Source of the DNA: Chitinophaga lutea
GTDB lineage: Bacteria; Bacteroidota; Bacteroidia; Chitinophagales; Chitinophagaceae
Reading direction: 5' to 3'
Length of the DNA: 64,000 nucleotides
Assembly (NCBI RefSeq): GCF_003813775.1
Contig: NZ_RPDH01000001.1
Location: 1,178,001-1,242,000 of the forward strand
The notes beneath the pieces are model-generated. The model saw nothing but the letters and a program-made list of their open reading frames with translations. It did no database searches and was not told where the DNA came from. Position numbers and translations under genes: made by a program. The number at the start of each line of letters is the position of its first letter. Position 1 is the first letter of the stretch. Of this stretch, positions 58,901-64,000 are shown one piece after another.

Positions 58901-59845
58901 ATGCACAACAAAAAGATCGTTATCGCCGGTGGCACCGGATTTATCGGGGACGGGCTGATCGAATATTTCAGTCCCGGTAACACCCTCATCATCCTCAGCA
59001 GGCAGCCCAAACCCGCGCGCGAGAATGTGATCTATATCCAGTGGGATGGCCGAACGGCCGGTCCATGGATGCAGGCCCTCGAAGGGGCCGATATGCTGGT
59101 GAACCTCGCGGGCAAGAGTGTGAACTGCCGGTATACGGAGGCCCATAAAGCCGCCATTTTCGCCAGCCGGACGGAGAGTACCGCCATATTGGGCGAGGCC
59201 GTCAAAAGCCTGCAAAATCCGCCGGCACTCTGGATAAATTCCGCTTCCGCCACCATTTACCGGCATGCCGAAGACCGGCCGATGGACGAATTCACCGGCG
59301 AATACCACGATGATTTTTCCGTGCAGGTGTGCAAACGCTGGGAAAAGACGTTCAACGAAATAACCCTTCCGCATACACGGAAGGCCGTACTCCGCATCGC
59401 CATTACCCTCGGTAAACAGGGCGGTGTGATGTTCCCTTATCTCAACCTCGTGAAATTCGGTCTGGGCGGGCATCAGGGTAGCGGCCGCCAGATGTACAGC
59501 TGGGTGCACATCACCGACGTGGCCCGCATGATGGAATGGCTGTATGAACATCCCGAATGCAGCGGCACTTATAATTGCGCGGCGCCAGGGCCTGTTACCA
59601 ACCGCGAGTTTATGGCCACCGTAAGAAAAGCAGCCGGACAGCCTTTCGGTTTCCCAGCCGCTGCATGGATGCTTAAAATCGGCGCTGCTCTTATCGGCAC
59701 GGAAGCGGAACTTTTATTGAAAAGCAGGTGGGTGTTGCCCACGCGCATCACCGAAGCGGGGTTCCGGTTTCGGTATCCGGCGCTGAAAGGTGCGATGGAA
59801 CAGATTATCGGGGAACTGCCGCGCCGGAAGTATCATCTTTTCTAA
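58901..59845 (+). CDS. TIGR01777-family SDR (epimerase-like) oxidoreductase
   Basis: 314 residues. An extended short-chain dehydrogenase: IVIAGGTGFIGDGLIEYF at the N-terminus (GGTGFIG at 10-16), LEGADMLVNLAGKSVNCRYT and then WINSASATIYRHAE, where the usual YxxxK is not obvious; the block VQVCKRWEK follows. The C-terminal DUF1731-like segment (WMLKIGAALIGTEAELLLKSRWVLPTRITEAGFRFRYP) is diagnostic of the TIGR01777/YfcH group. Function in vivo is unclear; nucleotide-sugar or cell-division roles have been suggested. It lies 79 bases after the GbsR gene and shares an upstream element with it. Confidence 0.9.
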   Translation: MHNKKIVIAGGTGFIGDGLIEYFSPGNTLIILSRQPKPARENVIYIQWDGRTAGPWMQALEGADMLVNLAGKSVNCRYTEAHKAAIFASRTESTAILGEAVKSLQNPPALWINSASATIYRHAEDRPMDEFTGEYHDDFSVQVCKRWEKTFNEITLPHTRKAVLRIAITLGKQGGVMFPYLNLVKFGLGGHQGSGRQMYSWVHITDVARMMEWLYEHPECSGTYNCAAPGPVTNREFMATVRKAAGQPFGFPAAAWMLKIGAALIGTEAELLLKSRWVLPTRITEAGFRFRYPALKGAMEQIIGELPRRKYHLF

Positions 59846-59934
59846 TTCCTGTCGGAAATGATGCAATTGCCATGCGGCAGGCTGCCACCACGGCAGTAAG
59901 CAACGATGGTATGTGATTTGCGGGAAAGGACGGT

Positions 59935-60303
59935 ATGAGCACTCCCAAACTGACCGTAGTGATAGGCGCTTCCGAAAATCCGCAGCGCTACAGCTTTCTG
60001 GCCGTGAACCGCCTGCGGGCCGGCGGGCATCCCGTAGTGGCCATCGGCAAACGGGCCGGGCAGATCGGCGATACCCCCATTACCAAAGAGCATCCGGCGG
60101 TAGAGGGCGTTGATACGGTGACGTTATACCTCAACCCCACCCTGCAGCAGGAGTATTACGACTACATCCTGGGCCTGAAACCCAAACGCATCATTTTTAA
60201 TCCCGGCACCGAAAACACCGAACTGATCGCCCTTGCCCGTGAAAACGGCATCGAGCCCAAAGAAGCCTGCACCCTGGTGATGCTGAGCACCGGGCAGTTC
60301 TGA
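59935..60303 (+). CDS. CoA-binding (YccU-like) protein
   Basis: 122 residues, one Rossmann-like domain: VVIGASENPQRYSFLAVNRLRAGGHPVVAIGKRAGQIGDTPI at the N-terminus with the GASxxPxRYSF nucleotide-binding pattern, then VTLYLNPTLQQEYYDYILGLKPKRIIFNPGTENTELIALARENGI. This is the CoA_binding_2 family (E. coli YccU), which binds CoA in a few studied cases; physiological role unknown. It follows the SDR gene by 89 bases. Confidence 0.9.
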   Translation: MSTPKLTVVIGASENPQRYSFLAVNRLRAGGHPVVAIGKRAGQIGDTPITKEHPAVEGVDTVTLYLNPTLQQEYYDYILGLKPKRIIFNPGTENTELIALARENGIEPKEACTLVMLSTGQF

Positions 60304-60475
60304 GAAATCCACACAATTTCCCCAACCCGGCCATTTATACCCCAGTCCCTCGCTGTACTGCTGTAAAATTCGTATATTCGGATAATACTTCATACATCCT
60401 GTTACCCCCTTTGGCACAAAGACCCATCAGACCGGATATCCGTTACCGTTAGTATTCATTTTAAATTTTACACGC

Positions 60476-60949
60476 ATGAAATGGAGAAGATTTAATGGCG
60501 ATCCTATTCACCTGCCCATTAAGGAGGAAGTGCGGCATGCCATCGTCCGGGAAACCGGCCTTGGCAACCGTTTAAAAGTCTGCATCGGCACCGACTCCCA
60601 GGTGAAAGGGCCTGACACCGAATTTGCCACCGTGATCGTATTCCTTCGCGAAGGGCACGGCGGGTTTATGTTTATTCACAACGAAAGAACCCGCGACGTG
60701 TATTCCATCAAAGAAAGAATGCTGGTGGAAGTGGCCAAAAGCATCGAAATCGCTTATGAGCTGTGCGACCTGTTCACCGAGTACGATGTGGACATGGAAG
60801 TGCATGCGGACATCAACACCAATCCGCAGTTCAAAAGCAACCTGGCTTTACGGGAAGCGATGGGCTACATACTGGGCATGGGCTTCGCTTTCAAAGCCAA
60901 ACCGGAAGCCTTTGCCAGCAGCAGCTGTGCCAACAAGATCGTGAATTAG
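60476..60949 (+). CDS. YkuK/DUF458 RNase H-like protein
   Basis: 157 residues. KVCIGTDSQVKGPDTEFATVIVFL is the first strand pair with Asp, as in RNase H-like folds; VHADINTNPQFKSNLALREAMGYILGMGFAFKAKPEAFASSSCANKI is the conserved C-terminal block of the DUF458/YkuK family (predicted nuclease fold). Activity is unproven in the family. The last four bases overlap the 3' end of engB on the other strand. TAAATTTT six bases upstream of the ATG is one base from the -7 consensus. Confidence 0.88.
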   Translation: MKWRRFNGDPIHLPIKEEVRHAIVRETGLGNRLKVCIGTDSQVKGPDTEFATVIVFLREGHGGFMFIHNERTRDVYSIKERMLVEVAKSIEIAYELCDLFTEYDVDMEVHADINTNPQFKSNLALREAMGYILGMGFAFKAKPEAFASSSCANKIVN

Positions 60950-61554
60950 GCGATGCCCTGGAAACGGGCGTTCATCTCCGCGATAAATTCCAGGATTTTA
61001 TCCCGGCCTGTCTTTTTTACCGTTGACGTAACGTAGTTCGCGGGCAGGAACTGCCAGGTTTCGCGGAGTTTGTTCAGGAATGCCTTTACATTACGGCTGG
61101 TTTCCAGCTGTGTATTTTTGTCTGCCTTCGTGAACACCAGTTGAAAGGGGATTTGCCACTCGCCGAGCTGGTTCACAAACTCCAGGTCTATCTTCTGGGG
61201 GGTTAACCGGCTGTCTATCAGCACAAAAACATTCATGAGATTGGGACGTTTGCGCAGGTAGTTTTCGATCATCTGCTCCCAGCTTCTGCGCTGGCTTTGC
61301 GACACTTTCGCGAAACCGTACCCCGGCAAATCCACCAGGTACCATTCCTTATTGATGAGAAAGTGATTGATCAGCTGTGTTTTACCAGGCGTGCCCGACG
61401 TTTTGGCCAGCTTTTCGTGGTTGGCCAGCATGTTGATGAGGCTCGATTTCCCCACGTTGGAACGGCCGATGAAGGCGTATTCCGGTTTATCGGCCACCGG
61501 GCATTTCGTCCAGTCGACATTACTGATCAGGTATTCTGCAGATTTGATCACCAT
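60946..61554 (-). CDS. engB: Ribosome-biogenesis GTPase EngB (YsxC/YihA)
   Basis: 202 residues. A single small G domain with G1 GRSNVGKSS (30-38), G2 TSGTPGKT, G3 DLPGYGFAKVS, G4 TKAD and G5 TSTVKKTG. YsxC-type GTPases assist in assembly of the large ribosomal subunit. The gene diverges from menG with 41 bases between the start codons, so each promoter must overlap the other gene's 5' region. Confidence 0.96.
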   Translation of the reverse strand: MVIKSAEYLISNVDWTKCPVADKPEYAFIGRSNVGKSSLINMLANHEKLAKTSGTPGKTQLINHFLINKEWYLVDLPGYGFAKVSQSQRRSWEQMIENYLRKRPNLMNVFVLIDSRLTPQKIDLEFVNQLGEWQIPFQLVFTKADKNTQLETSRNVKAFLNKLRETWQFLPANYVTSTVKKTGRDKILEFIAEMNARFQGIA

Positions 61555-61580
61555 AATTTTTCCATTTGCGGCCCCTCAAC

Positions 61581-61588
61581 TACCTTTG
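61581..61588 (+). promoter_or_regulatory. -7 promoter element of menG/ubiE
   Basis: TACCTTTG matches TAnnTTTG exactly, with TTTT at the -33 position (61558-61561, 19 nt). The ATG follows seven bases after the element, so the predicted leader is only about three bases. Confidence 0.5.
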
Positions 61589-61595
61589 CGGCACT

Positions 61596-62339
61596 ATGGC
61601 GAGCAAAGATGTACAGAAATTGGTCCCTTTTGAAGGGTCAAAATTAAGCAAGAAGGAGCAGATCGCCCACATGTTTGATGATATTGCGGGCAAGTACGAC
61701 TTCATGAACCATTTCATGAGCCTCGGCATTGACGTCATCTGGCGCAAAAAAGCCCTGAAGATGCTCAGGCCGCTGCAGCCTAAGAAAATGCTCGATGTAG
61801 CCACCGGCACGGGCGATGTGGCCATTATGGCCCAGCGCATGCTGCAGCCGGACCATATCACCGGCATCGATATCTCCGAAGGCATGCTGGAACTGGGCCG
61901 CATCAAGGTCACCAAAGCAGGTTTCGACCGCTACATCACCCTCCAGCAGGGCGACAGCGAAACAATAAACTTTCCGGATGCGACGTTTGATGCCATAACG
62001 GCGGCTTTCGGGGTGCGGAACTTTGAAAACCTGGAAAAGGGGCTCGCGGAAATGTGCAGGGTGCTCAAACCCGGAGGGAAAGCGGTGATACTTGAATTTT
62101 CCAATCCCACCAAAACGCCCGTAAAACAATTATATAACTTTTATTTTCGTTATATTACTCCCTGGATTGGGAAATACATTGCGCGGAACAAAGCAGCTTA
62201 TTCTTACCTGCCGAGCTCCGTCAAAGCGTTTCCGCAAGGGCAGGCAATGTGCGATATTTTACACAAAGTTGGCTTCCAGGCTGTTACATGCAAAACGCTA
62301 ACATTCGGCATATGTTCCATTTATTGCGCTACCCGCTAA
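61596..62339 (+). CDS. menG: Demethylmenaquinone methyltransferase (MenG/UbiE)
   Basis: 247 residues from ATG 61596; the frame opens at a TTG ten codons earlier, before the promoter's +1. S-adenosylmethionine-dependent methylation of demethylmenaquinone, the last step to menaquinone in this phylum. Motifs are complete: MFDDIAGKYDFMNHFMSLGIDVIWRKKALK (motif I of UbiE), DVATGTGDVAIMA (SAM-binding), GIDISEGML, FGVRNFENLEKGLAEMCRVLKPGGKAVILEFSNP and YRYITPW-like FRYITPWIGKYI. Its 3' end overlaps porT by 28 bases. Confidence 0.95.
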   Translation: MASKDVQKLVPFEGSKLSKKEQIAHMFDDIAGKYDFMNHFMSLGIDVIWRKKALKMLRPLQPKKMLDVATGTGDVAIMAQRMLQPDHITGIDISEGMLELGRIKVTKAGFDRYITLQQGDSETINFPDATFDAITAAFGVRNFENLEKGLAEMCRVLKPGGKAVILEFSNPTKTPVKQLYNFYFRYITPWIGKYIARNKAAYSYLPSSVKAFPQGQAMCDILHKVGFQAVTCKTLTFGICSIYCATR

Positions 62340-63010
62340 CCGGGGCGCTGTTACTGCTGCTCAGCGCACTGCCGGCCACGGCGCAAATCAATATGGAAGA
62401 GCACGACCGCAAACCTTATTATTTCGGCATCACCCTGGCCGCCAACCAGTCGTATTTCCGGCTGACCCATGCCGATATTTTCCTGCACCAGGATTCCATC
62501 ATGGTAGCCGAGCCCCTCAAAACCGTAGGCTTCAACCTCGGACTGCTGGCCAACCTGCGCCTCAGCAACCGGTTCGACCTTCGCATCAACCCCCAGCTGC
62601 TTTTTGCCAACAAGAACCTCTTTTATAAGGAAAACTATCCCAAAAGGGACACCGAAAAGAAAGTGGAATCCATCGTAGTGAGCTTCCCCCTGCAGATCAA
62701 GTTCAAGTCGGACCGCATCAACAACATGCGCGTTTACACGATCGCCGGGATGAAAATCGACCACGACCTGGCCTCCAATAAAAACTCCCGCAAAGCCGAA
62801 GACCTCGTCAAAATCAATAAAACCACCTACGGGTACGAACTGGGCGCGGGTTTCGAGTTTTATTTCCCCTCCTTCATCTTCACCCCCGAATTCAAGATCA
62901 GCAGCGGGCTGAACAATGTGCACATCAAGGATCCCGCCCTGCGGTACTCCAATGTGATCGACCAGCTGAACTCGCGCATGATCGTGTTTTCCATCCATCT
63001 GCAAGGCTAA
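62312..63010 (+). CDS. porT: PorT-family outer-membrane protein
   Basis: 232 residues from ATG 62312, chosen because it gives a normal signal peptide (FHLLRYPLTGALLLLLSALPATAQ); in-frame ATGs at 62288 and 62249 lie deeper inside menG. The body is a beta barrel of the PorT kind: YFGITLAANQSYFRLTHADIFL, FNLGLLANLRLSNRFDLRINPQLLFANKNL, VSFPLQIKFKSDRINNMRVYTIAGMKIDHDLASN. PorT is needed for the type IX secretion system in Porphyromonas and Flavobacterium (SprT). Overlap with menG by 28 bases and 18 bases to pyrC indicate one operon; menG-porT linkage is known in related genomes, as far as I recall. Confidence 0.88.
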   Translation: MFHLLRYPLTGALLLLLSALPATAQINMEEHDRKPYYFGITLAANQSYFRLTHADIFLHQDSIMVAEPLKTVGFNLGLLANLRLSNRFDLRINPQLLFANKNLFYKENYPKRDTEKKVESIVVSFPLQIKFKSDRINNMRVYTIAGMKIDHDLASNKNSRKAEDLVKINKTTYGYELGAGFEFYFPSFIFTPEFKISSGLNNVHIKDPALRYSNVIDQLNSRMIVFSIHLQG

Positions 63011-63016
63011 GTTTTG

Positions 63017-63024
63017 TAACTTTG
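63017..63024 (+). promoter_or_regulatory. Candidate -7 element immediately before pyrC
   Basis: TAACTTTG is an exact match and ends four bases before the pyrC ATG (63029), the leaderless geometry again. No TTTG is found at the proper spacing upstream, and read-through from porT is likely, so an internal promoter is uncertain. Confidence 0.35.
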
Positions 63025-63028
63025 CCGG

Positions 63029-64000
63029 ATGCAAAATATCATCCTCAGAAATATAGCCGTTGTGAACGAAGGCCGCACTACCGTGCAGGATGTGCTCATC
63101 CGTCATGGCCGCATCGAAAAAATAGCCCCGCAGATCAATGCGGAGGGCAAAGAAATCAACGGCGAAGGCAAACACCTGCTGCCGGGCGTTATCGACGATC
63201 AGGTGCACTTCCGCGAACCGGGCCTCACCCACAAAGCCACCATCGCCACCGAAGCCCGTGCGGCCGTAGCCGGCGGCACCACCAGTTTTATGGAAATGCC
63301 CAACACCAAACCCGAAGCGGTGACCCAGGAAAGGCTGGAAGACAAATACAGCATCGCCGCCGCCGGCTCCCTGGCCAACTATTCGTTTTTTATGGGCGTG
63401 GCCAACGATAACGCCGAGGAAGTACTGAAAACCAATGCCAAAAAAGACCGCGTGTGCGGCGTGAAAATATTCATGGGCTCTTCTACCGGCAATATGCTGG
63501 TAGACAATTACCTCACCCTCGAGAAGATCTTCTCGGAAACCGAGCTGCTCATCGCCACCCACTGCGAGGATGAAAAGATCATTCGCGCCAACATGGAAAA
63601 ATTCAAACAGGACAAAGGCGACGCCCTCACGGCGGCCGACCATCCCCTCATCCGCAACGAGGAAGCCTGTTTCGAATCGTCGCTGGTGGCCATCCAGTTC
63701 GCTAAAAAACACAATGCCCGCCTGCACATCCTCCATATTTCCACCGAAAAGGAATTACAGCTGTTCAGCAACCTGCTGCCGCTCACCGAAAAACGTATTA
63801 CGGCGGAAGTGTGCGTGCATCACCTGTGGTTCACCGCAGACGACTACACGAAGTACGGCAACCTGATCAAATGCAATCCCGCCATCAAAGCCCCGCATCA
63901 CCGCGAAGCGCTCTGGCAGGGCCTGCTCAGCGACAAGCTGGATATCATCGCCACCGACCATGCGCCCCACACCTGGGACGAAAAACAGCAGACATATGTA
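63029..64000 (+). CDS. pyrC: Dihydroorotase, class I (truncated by the window end)
   Basis: 324 codons are seen, open to the window edge; the complete protein should be about 440. It closes N-carbamoyl-L-aspartate to dihydroorotate in pyrimidine synthesis. Visible motifs: GVIDDQVHFREPGLTHKATI near the N-terminus, FMEMPNTKPEAV, KIFMGSSTGNMLVD and the metal-binding IATDHAPHTWDEK. The first metal motif has Gln where most class I enzymes have His (D-x-H-x-H), which I recall as usual for Bacteroidota. The ATG is 18 bases after porT, so read-through is expected. Confidence 0.95.
   Translation, partial: MQNIILRNIAVVNEGRTTVQDVLIRHGRIEKIAPQINAEGKEINGEGKHLLPGVIDDQVHFREPGLTHKATIATEARAAVAGGTTSFMEMPNTKPEAVTQERLEDKYSIAAAGSLANYSFFMGVANDNAEEVLKTNAKKDRVCGVKIFMGSSTGNMLVDNYLTLEKIFSETELLIATHCEDEKIIRANMEKFKQDKGDALTAADHPLIRNEEACFESSLVAIQFAKKHNARLHILHISTEKELQLFSNLLPLTEKRITAEVCVHHLWFTADDYTKYGNLIKCNPAIKAPHHREALWQGLLSDKLDIIATDHAPHTWDEKQQTYV

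Noticed and set aside
63022..63411. Forward frame in another phase inside pyrC
   Set aside because: The pyrC frame contains all dihydroorotase motifs; the other is rich in Arg, His and Pro, as expected of a shadow.

Overview
The window reads as chromosome of a Bacteroidota member close to Chitinophaga (family Chitinophagaceae); this placement comes from gene content, not a database search. Supporting signs are a SusC/SusD pair under an ECF sigma/FecR pair, a PorT-family protein of the type IX secretion system, the ExbB-ExbD-ExbD-TonB block, a DUF5117-type zinc metalloprotease, an atpD-atpC pair split from the rest of the ATP synthase genes, and promoters of the Bacteroidota type (TTTG, 19-21 nt, TAnnTTTG). 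Most of the window is GC-rich and densely coded; about 3.4-5.5 kb is visibly AT-richer.

Layout. 1-3.4 kb: a truncated ECF sigma factor, a secreted GH95-like glycosidase and a DUF1801 protein. 3.4-5.5 kb: an AT-rich islet with one protein made of two copies of a SUKH/SMI1-like domain. 5.5-10.4 kb: mnmE, then the Ton energising operon. 10.7-16.3 kb: a large secreted metalloprotease, an HPP membrane protein, a LacI regulator and an outer-membrane lipoprotein. 16.4-20.4 kb: a GH29 fucosidase and GH2 beta-mannosidase operon. 20.4-24.6 kb: a 55-residue membrane protein, lpxB, a small membrane protein, surE and an ABC exporter. 24.6-30.3 kb: a FadB/FadN-type beta-oxidation enzyme, metG and an LD-carboxypeptidase. 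30.6-34.4 kb: two alpha/beta hydrolases, an E1-like protein and an orphan histidine kinase. 34.4-35.4 kb: a gene-free kilobase with an sRNA candidate and an unusual 11-nt-phased repeat. 35.4-39.4 kb: yqgE, atpC, atpD and a Tat-type phosphoesterase. 39.4-47.2 kb: a surface protein and the sigma/anti-sigma/SusC/SusD operon. 47.3-52.2 kb: a small anchored protein and a TolC/ABC-permease/HlyD export operon without an ATPase gene. 52.4-64 kb: a GNAT-like protein, dnaX, the E2 subunit of a 2-oxoacid dehydrogenase, a VOC protein, a GbsR/MarR regulator, an SDR protein, a CoA-binding protein, ykuK, engB, menG/ubiE, porT and a truncated pyrC.

No phage, IS element, CRISPR array, rRNA or tRNA was seen, and no gene set resembling a known defence system. 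The most interesting signals are non-coding: (i) a shared palindrome TTTGCGCAAA in the promoters of the E2 gene and of atpDC; (ii) a 110-bp element at 35.1 kb built of 11-nt units that switch orientation in the middle, with smaller 11-nt-period relatives at 13.55 kb and 5.43 kb; (iii) a 35-bp element duplicated in front of a GbsR-type regulator and of the next gene; (iv) several genes whose ATG falls where the promoter predicts +1, suggesting leaderless mRNAs; (v) a candidate small RNA at 34.6 kb; and (vi) two decayed copies of the 3' end of a hydrolase gene behind it.
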